Below, piece after piece: positions 22,374-30,504 of a stretch of 38,128 nucleotides of DNA (its first letter is position 1; every line of letters begins with the position of its first letter). Source of the stretch: CAVDRM01 sp963611355 (GTDB lineage: Bacteria; Bacillota; Clostridia; Christensenellales; Aristaeellaceae); the NCBI GenBank assembly GCA_963611355.1, contig CAVDRM010000022.1, positions 1 through 38,128 of the forward strand. The letters are read 5' to 3'. The notes under the pieces are model-generated. The model saw only the letters and a program-made list of their open reading frames with translations, had not been told where the DNA came from and did not search any database. The translations under genes and the position numbers were made by a program.

Positions 22374-22817
22374 TTAACGAAGCTTTTTGAGCTGTTTGCG
22401 CGCCAGCTTGACCTCATGATCCAGCTCATCAAGCGCGGCGTCCAGCATCTCGCTCAGATAATCACCGGCAATGACCGCCAGCCGGACGGCGTTCGCCGCT
22501 CGCAGCACCGCGTTTTCAACGTCCTGTCCCATGCCAAGCACCTGAACGTCGCCGGTGCCGTCCTCATCCAGCAGGATAAGATCCGGAATGCCGTTGCCGT
22601 CGGTATCGCTGATATAGAGGTTGAATTCACCGTCCCCGGTCAGGTCAACGGCAACCGTATCGATATCGCCGTTTCCCGTCGTGTCCAGAATGGCCACATC
22701 CGGCTGCTTGTCGCCGTCCACGTCAATCAGAATTTCGTTTCTGGAACCGCGAACCAGCGTCTTATGCCAGTCGCGATCCAGACGCATTTTCATTTTCAGC
22801 TTTCTTAAAGTCCCCAT
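22374..22817 (-). CDS. Small protein with five 13-residue Ca-loop repeats
   Basis: A 147-residue protein with no recognised family name. Residues 32-94 consist of five consecutive 13-residue repeats whose acidic loops start at Asp32, 45, 58, 71 and 84 (DVDGDKQPD, DTTGNGDID, DLTGDGEFN, DTDGNGIPD, DEDGTGDVQ), alternating with short hydrophobic beta-strand-like stretches. This resembles the 13-residue calcium-binding units of thrombospondin type 3 or EF-hand/dockerin-like loops. The N-terminus is strongly basic and lacks a signal peptide; the C-terminal 50 residues look helical and amphipathic, ending KQLKKLR. Start supported by AAAGGAAG; a TATAAT at 22874-22879 may be its promoter. A cytoplasmic, calcium-binding, perhaps scaffold-like role is inference. 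Confidence 0.75.
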   Translation of the reverse strand: MGTLRKLKMKMRLDRDWHKTLVRGSRNEILIDVDGDKQPDVAILDTTGNGDIDTVAVDLTGDGEFNLYISDTDGNGIPDLILLDEDGTGDVQVLGMGQDVENAVLRAANAVRLAVIAGDYLSEMLDAALDELDHEVKLARKQLKKLR

Positions 22818-22966
22818 CGTACGGCTTCCTTTCTGTCGATTATTCCGGCGGAAGATTGTCTGTCCGCATTTTGATTATAAGCCTTTCGCCGGCTAAATGC
22901 TTTGGGCAATTTTTGATTTTTATCCGAAATTTGCGCAGATGGCGGAAATTGCCCAATCAAGGAGGG

Positions 22967-22995
22967 TTGTTTTGAAAGGTGCCGACGCTTATAAT
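22967..22995 (+). promoter_or_regulatory. Promoter of the hxlR-degV operon
   Basis: TTGTTT (22967-22972), a 17-base spacer and TATAAT (22990-22995), with transcription expected to start near 23002, right at the edge of the palindromic operator. Confidence 0.65.
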
Positions 22996-23002
22996 TCAGA
23001 TA

Positions 23003-23025
23003 CATGGTATTCCTTGAATACCATG
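23003..23025 (+). promoter_or_regulatory. Perfect palindromic operator
   Basis: Arms CATGGTATTC (23003-23012) and GAATACCATG (23016-23025) form a perfect 10-bp inverted repeat around CTT. It covers the first transcribed bases, so a bound dimer would block the promoter. The HxlR-type regulator encoded next is the obvious ligand (autoregulation). Confidence 0.75.
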
Positions 23026-23044
23026 GACAAAGGAGGTCTTTCCC

Positions 23045-23419
23045 TTGAAACAGACGCAGTCTGAATCGGTTCAGTCCGTTGCGGCTATGCTGAAGCTGCT
23101 GAACAGGCACAGAGCGGAAATTATCACCGCACTGCTCGGCGGGACAAAGCGGTTCGGAGAAATCCGCGCCGAGCTCGGAGGCGTTGCGCAGAAAACGCTC
23201 TCCGATGATTTGCATCTTTTGGAAGCAAAGGGGATGCTGACCCGCCGGGTCTATGCGGAAGTGCCGCTAAGGGTTGAGTATACCCTGACGCCGGCCGGAC
23301 TGAAGCTGAAGCCGCTGCTGCACATGATGGCGGATATGGGTTCCGGCCAGCTGGCGGCTGAATGCCAGAAGTATGGTCATTTGCAAATGAAGAAGGGGAA
23401 AGAAAAAAATGAAAACTAA
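23045..23419 (+). CDS. HxlR-family winged-helix regulator
   Basis: A 124-residue DNA-binding protein of the HxlR (DUF24) family. The winged helix covers about residues 15-90, with RFGEIRAEL (36-44), KTLSDDLHLLEAKGMLTRRVY and the wing VPLRVEYTLTPAGLKL, all characteristic. It starts with TTG at 23045, justified by a perfect AAAGGAGGT at 23029-23037. Unlike redox-sensing HypR/YodB proteins it has no conserved N-terminal Cys; its one Cys is near the C-terminus. The downstream degV gene overlaps its end by 11 bases, so they form an operon. Probably self-regulated through the palindrome; the signal is unknown. Confidence 0.88.
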   Translation: MKQTQSESVQSVAAMLKLLNRHRAEIITALLGGTKRFGEIRAELGGVAQKTLSDDLHLLEAKGMLTRRVYAEVPLRVEYTLTPAGLKLKPLLHMMADMGSGQLAAECQKYGHLQMKKGKEKNEN

Positions 23420-24263
23420 AATTATATCAGACAGTACATGTGATCTGTCACCCGAATTGATACGAAAATACGGCATTGCGATAACGCCGCTTTCCGTTGC
23501 CCTGGGAGGCGTTTGCCTGAAGGACGGCTCCGAAATCAGGCCGGATGCAATTTATACTTATGTTGCGCAAACCGGAACACTGCCCAAGACCAGCGCCGTA
23601 AATACAGAGGAATATCTCCGTGTGTTCGAATTTTGGACGGCGCAGGGATATGACGTTATTCAGATATGCATCAGCAGTCTTTTTTCGAGCGCCTATTCAA
23701 ACGCCTGCCGTGCGGCACAGGGATTTGACAACGTATTGGTAGTCGACAGCAAAAATCTCTCCACCGGGCAGGGTCTTATCGTCCTCCATGCCGCCGAGAT
23801 GACAATGCGGGGGTTCTCTCAGAAAGAGATATACCAAAGCTGTCTTCGAATGGTTCCTCAGGTGGAAGCCAGCTTTGTCATTGATACAATGGATTATCTT
23901 TATAAGGGCGGACGCTGCAATGGCCTCGCCATGTTTGGCGCAAATCTGCTGCATCTGAAGCCCTGCATTGAAGTGAAAGACGGCGCCATGCTTCCGGGAG
24001 AAAAGTACCGTGGAAAAATCGGAAAAGTCATGCTGGAATATGTTGAAAACCATCTGAAGAATCGTAGCGACATAGACATGCACCGCATTTTCATTACGCA
24101 TACAAAATGCGATCCTGCCGAGGTACAGGCCGTTCGGAATAAGATTATGGAGCTGGCGCCCGAATTTGAAGAGATCATTGAAACGGATGCAGGCTCTACA
24201 GTAACAACGCACTGCGGCCCAGGAACGTTGGGAATCCTGTTTGTCAGAAAGGAGCAAAACTGA
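23409..24263 (+). CDS. degV: DegV-family fatty-acid-binding protein
   Basis: A 284-residue DegV protein. Members bind a single fatty acid and, as FakB, present it to the kinase FakA for phosphorylation and membrane lipid synthesis. Landmarks: IISDSTCDLSPEL (5-17), LPKTSAVNTEEYL near residue 58, ISSLFSSAYSNA near residue 88, VVDSKNLSTGQGL near residue 112, and DYLYKGGRC near residue 162. It is translated with the overlapping hxlR gene, so the regulator may sense fatty acid state (inference). No FakA is nearby; lipid genes plsC-like and dagK-like lie 5 kb downstream. Confidence 0.92.
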   Translation: MKTKIISDSTCDLSPELIRKYGIAITPLSVALGGVCLKDGSEIRPDAIYTYVAQTGTLPKTSAVNTEEYLRVFEFWTAQGYDVIQICISSLFSSAYSNACRAAQGFDNVLVVDSKNLSTGQGLIVLHAAEMTMRGFSQKEIYQSCLRMVPQVEASFVIDTMDYLYKGGRCNGLAMFGANLLHLKPCIEVKDGAMLPGEKYRGKIGKVMLEYVENHLKNRSDIDMHRIFITHTKCDPAEVQAVRNKIMELAPEFEEIIETDAGSTVTTHCGPGTLGILFVRKEQN

Positions 24264-24264
24264 A

Positions 24265-24326
24265 ATGAGCGAAAAAAACACCCAATAATCCGCGTTGTCA
24301 CAACACCTCCAATCATGGCGCTTTGA
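24265..24326 (+). pseudogene. Frameshifted gene start after degV (remnant)
   Basis: An ATG two bases after the degV stop, with an AGGAG ribosome binding site, opens a frame that stops after seven codons. If the run of seven A at 24272-24278 had eight, the frame would read on as MSEKKHPIIRVVTTPPIMAL before another stop. The well-formed start and protein-like continuation suggest a former third operon gene lost by slippage and truncation. The family is not recognised. Confidence 0.3.
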
Positions 24327-24361
24327 ATGGTACTGTCAGCTTGAACAAAGGAGGCTCAACC

Positions 24362-24943
24362 ATGGCTCAATATACGCGCAAGGCGATTCAGCAGACCTTT
24401 CTGGAAATGCTCAGGGAAATGCCGTTTGATAAAATCACGGTTTCTGCGCTCGTGAGTCGCTGCGAAGTCAGTTCCAATACGTTTTACTACCACTATCACG
24501 ATATTTTTGATCTGCTGTTTTCGTGGCTGTCGGATGAACTGGCACCGCTTCTTTCATCGGATGAAGGCTCGTGGAAAGAATGCCTGACAGCGCTATTGGA
24601 AAGAATGCAGACGCATCCGGCCATTGTTTATCATCTTTCATCGTCTACAATGCGGGAAAGGATGGAAAGATACATTTTTAGCACAACGAATGACTTGTTT
24701 AACCACTATATCGATTTTCATACCTTTGAACAACCGCTTTCTGCCGAACAGAAAAAGAACATGGCGGACTTTTGCCGATATGCCTTCTTAGGCTTTTTCG
24801 CCCGCTTTATTTGGAATCGCATGGCTGGCAACGTGCGTCAGGCTGTCGATGAGCTGTCACCCCTGATGGAACAATTTGTGGTCGGCGCAAATATTCGGCT
24901 TCAGAAGGCTTCGGACAATGCGCAGGAGGCGGATTCGCGCTGA
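24362..24943 (+). CDS. TetR/AcrR-family regulator (DhaS-like)
   Basis: A 193-residue regulator. The N-terminal helix-turn-helix (about residues 6-50) shows FDKITVSALVSRCEVSSNTF followed by YYHYHDIFDLL, typical of the TetR subgroup that includes DhaS. The remainder is a helical ligand and dimer domain with a C-terminal region like TetR_C_8. The start at 24362 follows AAAGGAGG; an upstream in-frame start is unsupported. It is not obviously linked to the next gene, because a terminator at 25047-25075 intervenes; it may control genes elsewhere or itself. A very similar layout recurs in the TetR gene at 33512-34066. Confidence 0.88.
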   Translation: MAQYTRKAIQQTFLEMLREMPFDKITVSALVSRCEVSSNTFYYHYHDIFDLLFSWLSDELAPLLSSDEGSWKECLTALLERMQTHPAIVYHLSSSTMRERMERYIFSTTNDLFNHYIDFHTFEQPLSAEQKKNMADFCRYAFLGFFARFIWNRMAGNVRQAVDELSPLMEQFVVGANIRLQKASDNAQEADSR

Positions 24944-25046
24944 AGCAGCGGACAGGTTGACGCCTTTTTTATCCGATTGTCTTCTGATTTTTTGAATTTG
25001 CTTTGGGCAAAACGGAATGTATGCCCGGTTTTGGGTGAAAAAATTG

Positions 25047-25075
25047 AAAGTCTCCTAAATCGGGGGACTTTTTTT
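25047..25075 (+). terminator. Terminator of the tetR gene
   Basis: Arms AAAGTCTCC (25047-25055) and GGGGGACTTT (25062-25071) pair with one G-T wobble around a six-base loop and run into seven T. A clear intrinsic terminator between the regulator and the radical SAM gene. No promoter was confidently placed in the remaining 120 bases. Confidence 0.88.
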
Positions 25076-25197
25076 CATTCGTGAGAAATTCAGACATTCG
25101 GCCTTTTTTCACCATAGCGCAAAGCATTGGAAAGCGTGTATGCTCAATACAGCTTCCGCGGAAGGGAGCAAAGCAATCGAAAAACGGAGGAATAGCA

Positions 25198-26589
25198 ATG
25201 AAAATTTCCGATCGCATCAAGGGCTTCACCATGAAACAGATGTATGCATACCTGGACAAGGACCCGGACACCAACCTTCCCAAGCTGCTGGACTATCTGG
25301 AAAAGTTCGACAACGACAAGGACGGCAAGGGCGTTACGGATCAGGTGGAAAGCATCCGAAAGGTCATCAGCGACCCGAACAACAACTGGTATAAGCTCAT
25401 CAAAAGCCTGTGGACGGACATTGACGCAGAACAGCGCAAAGCGCTGGTGGAAAGCGCCGTGGTCAACGGCTCACTCATCGGCACGCCCGAAACCGTGCGC
25501 TGGCAGGACAAGTATCAGTGTAACGTTCCCTGGGCCATCCTGATGGACCCCACATCGGCCTGCAACCTGCACTGCACCGGCTGCTGGGCGGCGGAGTACG
25601 GCAATAAGCTGAACCTTTCCTTCGACGAGCTGGACAGCATCATTCGTCAGGGCAAGGAAATGGGTACCTACATCTATATTTATTCCGGCGGCGAACCGTT
25701 GGTGCGCAAGGACGATTTGATTCGCCTTTGCGAAAAGCATGACGACTGCGCGTTCCTTGCATTCACGAACGGCACGCTGATTGACGATAAGTTCGCGGAC
25801 GAAATGCTGCGCGTTCATAACTTCGTACCCGCCATCAGCATCGAGGGCTTTGAAGAAGCCACGGATTACCGCCGCGGACAAGGCACCTATCGGAAGGTCA
25901 TCGAAGCGATGGAACGTCTGAAGGCCCGCAAGCTGCTGTTCGGCATTTCCTGCTGCTATACCAGCAAGAACGTCGAGGTCATCGGCAGCGAGGAATACTT
26001 CGATTCCATGATTCATATGGGCGCGAAGTTCGCATGGCTGTTCACATATATGCCCATCGGCGCGGCGGCCGTACCGGAGCTGATCGCTACGGCGGAGCAG
26101 CGCAAATTCATGTATGAGCAGATTCACAAGTTCCGCGAGACGAAACCAATCTTCACCATGGACTTCTGGAACGACGGCGACGCCGTGGGCGGCTGCATCG
26201 CCGGCGGCCGCGGCTACTGCCATATCAACGCCAACGGCGATGTGGAGCCCTGCGCCTTCATTCACTATTCCGATTCCAACATCCGCGAAAAGACGCTGCT
26301 GGAGGCGTATCGCTCCCCGCTGTTCATGTCTTACAGAAAGGCGCAGCCCTTCAATGAGAACATGCTGCGACCCTGTCCTGTGCTGGATAATCCCGGCGCA
26401 CTGACGAGGATTGTGGACGAATCGGGCGCGCATTCCACAGACCTCGAATCCCCGGAACGTGCGTGTGATTACTGCGGGAAATGCGAAAAGGCCGCCGCTG
26501 CGTGGGCGCCCGTCGCCGATGAAATGTGGGAAAATATGCCCAATAAACGCGGCATCGTAACAACCGGCAAAATGGCGAAGAAATCCTGA
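25198..26589 (+). CDS. Radical SAM protein with SPASM-like C-terminus
   Basis: A 463-residue radical S-adenosylmethionine enzyme. The [4Fe-4S] motif is Cys122, Cys126, Cys129 in SACNLHCTGCWA; SGGEPLVR (163-170) is the SAM-amino-group GGE motif. A C-terminal Cys-rich region (Cys333, 341, 352, 393, then CDYCGKC at 423-429) resembles SPASM-type auxiliary cluster domains. A helical stretch of about 110 residues precedes the radical SAM core, as in a group of clostridial proteins of unknown substrate. GGAGG lies before the start at 25198; the upstream in-frame extension is not needed. It is followed by a terminator. No peptide substrate gene was recognised beside it. A SAM synthetase gene lies 1.9 kb downstream. 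Confidence 0.88.
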   Translation: MKISDRIKGFTMKQMYAYLDKDPDTNLPKLLDYLEKFDNDKDGKGVTDQVESIRKVISDPNNNWYKLIKSLWTDIDAEQRKALVESAVVNGSLIGTPETVRWQDKYQCNVPWAILMDPTSACNLHCTGCWAAEYGNKLNLSFDELDSIIRQGKEMGTYIYIYSGGEPLVRKDDLIRLCEKHDDCAFLAFTNGTLIDDKFADEMLRVHNFVPAISIEGFEEATDYRRGQGTYRKVIEAMERLKARKLLFGISCCYTSKNVEVIGSEEYFDSMIHMGAKFAWLFTYMPIGAAAVPELIATAEQRKFMYEQIHKFRETKPIFTMDFWNDGDAVGGCIAGGRGYCHINANGDVEPCAFIHYSDSNIREKTLLEAYRSPLFMSYRKAQPFNENMLRPCPVLDNPGALTRIVDESGAHSTDLESPERACDYCGKCEKAAAAWAPVADEMWENMPNKRGIVTTGKMAKKS

Positions 26590-26600
26590 AGTTTGCTATG

Positions 26601-26638
26601 CGGCCTGATGCTGCCGGAAAGCGGAATCAGGCCGTTTT
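26601..26638 (+). terminator. Terminator of the radical SAM gene
   Basis: Nine-bp stem CGGCCTGAT/ATCAGGCCG (26601-26609 and 26626-26634) with a 16-base loop, followed by TTTT. It lies 12 bases after the stop. Confidence 0.82.
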
Positions 26639-26663
26639 ACAAATCAGGAAAGGCGGAAAAACG

Positions 26664-28484
26664 ATGCAAAAGAAATCTCGTACTTTGATCTGTGTATTGT
26701 TGATGGCGTCTCTTTTAGCGGCAAGCTGCTGCGCGTTTGCGGACGAACAACTGGATAAACCTGCGACGATCCTTTTTACCCATGACCTGCATTCTCACTT
26801 TTTGCCCGTAAAGGTTGCCGGCGGTGGCGAATCGGGCGGTTATGCGCGGCTGTATACCGCGCTGGAAACAGAGCGGAAAACCTACGGTGATACTGCGCTT
26901 CTGACCGTGGACGCGGGAGACTTTTCCATGGGTTCTCTGTTCCAGACGGTCTTTACTACCTCTGCGGCAGAGCTGCGCATCCTGGGCAATCTGGGCTATG
27001 ATGCGACGACCTTCGGCAATCATGAATTTGATTTCCGTCAGCAGGGGCTTGCCTCCATGCTGAATGCTGCAGCGGACGCTCGGAAAAATGGAGAAACCCT
27101 GCCTGTGATCGTACAGGCCAATTACTGGCCCGATCCCGAAGAAAGCGACGCCTGCACAGACAGCGACAGAATTGCGCGGGAAGCCTTTGAAAACTACGGT
27201 GTGCTGGTATCTACGGTCATTGAAAAGAACGGCGTGCGTTTTGGTGTGTTCGGTTTGCTGGGCGCGGATGCGGACGGCGATTCGCCCATGTCCGGCATGG
27301 CGTTTGAAGATACCGCCGCTGCCGCTCAGCGTGCTGTCGAAAGCCTGAAGGCGGAAAATGTGGACTATATTGTCTGCCTATCCCACTCCGGCACGAATGA
27401 AGATGAGGCACTCTCCGAGGACTATCAATTGGCACTGGCGGTTGACGGCATCGATGTGATTGTCAGCGGGCACACCCATTCTACGCTGGAACAGCCAATT
27501 CAGGCGAACGGAACGCTGATTGTTTCCTGCGGCTGCTATGCCGGCAATCTGGGTGAGGTTCGTATTGCAAAAGATGCCGATGGAAATACGGCGCTGGTGG
27601 CGTATCGGTTGATTCCCATTGATGAGACGATTGCCGATGATGAAGAAATCACTCAGGCGATTGCAGCTTATAAAGAGGATGTCGCCGAGCGGTATCTGAC
27701 CAATTTCGAAGGCATGGACAGCTTTGACAAGGTCATCCTGCACTCTGATTTCGATCTGGATGCTGCATATGGCGAGACGGCAGACAAGGCGCTGGGTAAT
27801 TTGATCACCGAAAGCTATTTCCATGCTATGGAAGCCTATGCGTCGGAAGATTATGATCCGGTAGACGTCGCTATGATTCCCTGTGGCGTGATTCGCGGAA
27901 CGCTGGCAGCCGGTGATGTGACGGTCAGCGAAGCGTTCGACGTGCTGTCTCTGGGCGTGGGTGCGGACGGCACGGCGGGATATCCGCTGGTCAGTATGTA
28001 TCTCACCGGCAAAGATCTGAAGACCGGCTTTGAAATCGACGCTTCCATTTCGCCTTCGCTGCCCATCGCGCAGCTGTACATGACCGGCGTTTCCTGGACA
28101 TGGGATCCTGATGCGCCCATGGGGCAGAAGATTGTTGATTGCGCGCTGATTACGACGGACGGCGAGCGTATCCCCATTGAGGATGATAAGCTGTACCATT
28201 GCGTCACAGGTCAGAACTGCTGCCAGATGCTGGGTAAAGTGGGCGCGGCCAGCGGCGGTGCGTTGACGGTTACGCCGCTGGACAAGGAAGGCAATCCCAT
28301 CGACGACGGCGGCACCTTTGACAGCTGCATCGTCTATACCAAGGATAGCAAGGAACTCAAGGAGTGGTACGCCTTCGCATCTTATCTTGAATCGTTTGAA
28401 GATGCCAATGGCGACGGGATCGCCGATCTTCCCGACACCTATCGTCACCCCCGCGGAACGAAACTGCCTGTAAGCGGAAAATGA
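26664..28484 (+). CDS. Secreted 5'-nucleotidase/metallophosphoesterase
   Basis: A 606-residue exported enzyme of the UshA/5'-nucleotidase family, which hydrolyses nucleotides or related phosphoesters outside the membrane. A signal peptide covers residues 1-26 (cleavage after AFA; a Cys pair at 22-23 is not a good lipobox). Metal-binding motifs: Asp41 and His43 in THDLHSH, Asp83/86 in DAGDFSMGS, GNHEFDF (118-124), CLSHSGTNEDE near residue 240 and VSGHTHS near residue 271. The C-terminal 5-nucleotidase domain follows from about residue 340. No cell-wall anchor was seen. The start at 26664 excludes the terminator hairpin that an upstream in-frame start would include; GGAAAGGCGG precedes it. Separated from metK by only 21 bases. 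Confidence 0.9.
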   Translation: MQKKSRTLICVLLMASLLAASCCAFADEQLDKPATILFTHDLHSHFLPVKVAGGGESGGYARLYTALETERKTYGDTALLTVDAGDFSMGSLFQTVFTTSAAELRILGNLGYDATTFGNHEFDFRQQGLASMLNAAADARKNGETLPVIVQANYWPDPEESDACTDSDRIAREAFENYGVLVSTVIEKNGVRFGVFGLLGADADGDSPMSGMAFEDTAAAAQRAVESLKAENVDYIVCLSHSGTNEDEALSEDYQLALAVDGIDVIVSGHTHSTLEQPIQANGTLIVSCGCYAGNLGEVRIAKDADGNTALVAYRLIPIDETIADDEEITQAIAAYKEDVAERYLTNFEGMDSFDKVILHSDFDLDAAYGETADKALGNLITESYFHAMEAYASEDYDPVDVAMIPCGVIRGTLAAGDVTVSEAFDVLSLGVGADGTAGYPLVSMYLTGKDLKTGFEIDASISPSLPIAQLYMTGVSWTWDPDAPMGQKIVDCALITTDGERIPIEDDKLYHCVTGQNCCQMLGKVGAASGGALTVTPLDKEGNPIDDGGTFDSCIVYTKDSKELKEWYAFASYLESFEDANGDGIADLPDTYRHPRGTKLPVSGK

Positions 28485-28505
28485 CCATACAAAGGATGTG
28501 ACAAT

Positions 28506-29657
28506 GTGAAAAACTTTTTTACCTCAGAATCGGTCACCTGCGGCCATCCGGATAAAGTTTGCGACCAAATCGCCGATAAGGTGCTGGATACGGTGCTGAC
28601 GCAGGACTCCGAGGCGCACGTCGCCTGTGAAACGACCTGCACCACCAATCAGGTGCATATTTTCGGCGAGATCTCCGCAAACGCGCATCTGGACGAAGAT
28701 ATCGGCAATATTGCCCGCCGCGTCATTGAAGAAATCGGATATACGGAGCTTGGCCGCGGCTTTGACGCCTCCACCTGTGATATTCGCATCGATTTGGACG
28801 AGCAGTCGCCGGACATTGCCATGGGCATCCGGCGGAAGTCGCATTCGGAAACCATCAACAACGGCGCGGGTGATCAGGGCATGATGTTCGGCTTCGCCTG
28901 CCGGGAGACCGGCAGTCTCATGCCCATGCCTATCGAGCTGGCGCATTCGCTGGCCAAGCGGCTGGAAAATGTGCGCCGCAGCGAAGAGCTTTCTTACCTG
29001 CTGCCGGACGGCAAAACGCAGGTAACGGTGGAATATGAGGATGACAGGCCGGTTCGTGTGGACGCTGTGATTGTATCCGCGCAGCACCGGGAGGATGTAG
29101 ACATTTCGAAGCTGCGTTCTGATATCATCGGCCATGTAATTCTGCCCACGCTGCCGCGTGAGCTGGTGGACAACAAAACCCAGTTCTTTGTCAATCCCAC
29201 CGGGCGCTTTGTCGTGGGCGGTCCTGCCGGAGATTCAGGGCTTACCGGCCGAAAGCTTATGGTCGATACCTACGGCGGCTATGCCCGTCATGGCGGCGGC
29301 GCTTTCTCCGGAAAGGACGCCTCCAAGGTGGACCGCAGCGGTGCGTATATGGCCAGATACATCGCCAAAAACGTCGTATCGGCGGGACTGGCGGATAAAT
29401 GTGAAGTACAGCTGAGCTATTCCATCGGTCTGGCGGAGCCAGTTTCCATGCGGGTGGAAACCTTCGGCACGGAGCATATGCCCTTAGCAGAGCTTTGCAA
29501 GGCCGTCCGGCGCAGCACGGATTGCCGTCCTGAGGCGATCATCGAACGCTTTGGCTTGAAACGCCCGCTTTTCTCCAGGGTGTCCTGCTATGGACATTTT
29601 GGCATCAATGCCGGCACAATGCCATGGGAAGCGGATAACCTGGAATTCAAGCTGTAA
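28506..29657 (+). CDS. metK: S-adenosylmethionine synthetase
   Basis: A 383-residue MetK that makes S-adenosylmethionine from methionine and ATP in the cytosol. All signature motifs are present: SESVTCGHPDKVCDQIAD (8-25), GAGDQGMMFGFA (120-131), FVVGGPAGDSGLTGRKLMVD near residue 236 and GGGAFSGKDASKVDRS near residue 263. It starts with GTG at 28506 after AAAGGATG; an ATG in another frame two bases earlier is not used. It shares a transcript with the nucleotidase gene (21-base gap). No SAM-box riboswitch could fit in this gap. Being close to a radical SAM enzyme may be coincidental or supply its cofactor. Confidence 0.97.
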   Translation: MKNFFTSESVTCGHPDKVCDQIADKVLDTVLTQDSEAHVACETTCTTNQVHIFGEISANAHLDEDIGNIARRVIEEIGYTELGRGFDASTCDIRIDLDEQSPDIAMGIRRKSHSETINNGAGDQGMMFGFACRETGSLMPMPIELAHSLAKRLENVRRSEELSYLLPDGKTQVTVEYEDDRPVRVDAVIVSAQHREDVDISKLRSDIIGHVILPTLPRELVDNKTQFFVNPTGRFVVGGPAGDSGLTGRKLMVDTYGGYARHGGGAFSGKDASKVDRSGAYMARYIAKNVVSAGLADKCEVQLSYSIGLAEPVSMRVETFGTEHMPLAELCKAVRRSTDCRPEAIIERFGLKRPLFSRVSCYGHFGINAGTMPWEADNLEFKL

Positions 29658-29696
29658 CACCCTTTAGAACACGCAAAAGAAGCGGAGGCATAAAAC

Positions 29697-30500
29697 ATGA
29701 AGGCGATTTTTGCATCGGGCGCGGCGATTGCATTGGCTCTTTCCTTTCTTTTCCCTGTCTCTTGGGCGCTTATGTGGCAGGTGCCTCTCCTGTTCGCCGC
29801 CGCTTCTTTGAGCGTTACGCTTCTGTATTGGCTTTTTCTGGGGCTCTCCGTCCTGCCGATACAGAAGCAGTTTTCCTACGAAAAGCCTTCGCCTTTTTAC
29901 TATGGGCTGCTGAACTCAGGGTATCGATTTCTGTTTGAAGCTGCGGGCGCAAAGGTTCATACGTCAGGGCTGGACAAACTTCCGAAAGAGCAGCCTTTTC
30001 TGCTGGTTTCCAATCACCTGTCCGACTTCGATAACATGATTCAAAGCGTCGCGCTGGATGATTCCCAAATAGCCTACATTTCCAAACCGGAGAATTTCAA
30101 AATTCCCATCGGCGGACGGCTGATTCATCGGAGCTGTTATCTGCCCATTGAACGAGAAAATCTGCGTTCTTCCGCCATGACCATCAAAAAGGCTTCTGAA
30201 ATGCTTCGGGACGGAATCGTCAATATCGGCGTTTATCCGGAGGGGCATCGCGGAAAAAGCTATGATTTGCAGCCGTTTCACGCCGGCTGTCTGAATTCGG
30301 CTGTCTGGGCGAAATGTCCGATCGTGGTCAGCACCATCACCGGCACGGAGAACATCCACAGGAACTTCCCTTTCAGAAAGACGGAGGTTCACTTTGATAT
30401 TCTGGAAACCATCGACACGGATGGAAAACGTGCGGCAGAGCTTTCCGAAGCAATCAGACAAATGATGCTGGAACACCTGAACACTTACAAGAGAGGCTGA
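29697..30500 (+). CDS. Lysophospholipid acyltransferase (PlsC family)
   Basis: A 267-residue membrane-associated acyltransferase that probably adds the second acyl chain to lysophosphatidate or a related acceptor. A hydrophobic N-terminus (two membrane segments within residues 5-60) precedes the catalytic HX4D motif in SNHLSDFDN (about 102-110). The acceptor-binding motif reads YPEGHRGKS near residue 180, where most relatives have EGTRS. GGAGG precedes the start. The next gene, a DagK-like lipid kinase, starts five bases after its stop, so they are co-translated. Confidence 0.9.
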   Translation: MKAIFASGAAIALALSFLFPVSWALMWQVPLLFAAASLSVTLLYWLFLGLSVLPIQKQFSYEKPSPFYYGLLNSGYRFLFEAAGAKVHTSGLDKLPKEQPFLLVSNHLSDFDNMIQSVALDDSQIAYISKPENFKIPIGGRLIHRSCYLPIERENLRSSAMTIKKASEMLRDGIVNIGVYPEGHRGKSYDLQPFHAGCLNSAVWAKCPIVVSTITGTENIHRNFPFRKTEVHFDILETIDTDGKRAAELSEAIRQMMLEHLNTYKRG

Positions 30501-30504
30501 ACCT

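Noticed and set aside
28485..28505. SAM riboswitch before metK
   Set aside because: The gap is only 21 bases and holds no structure; the gene is co-transcribed with the nucleotidase gene.
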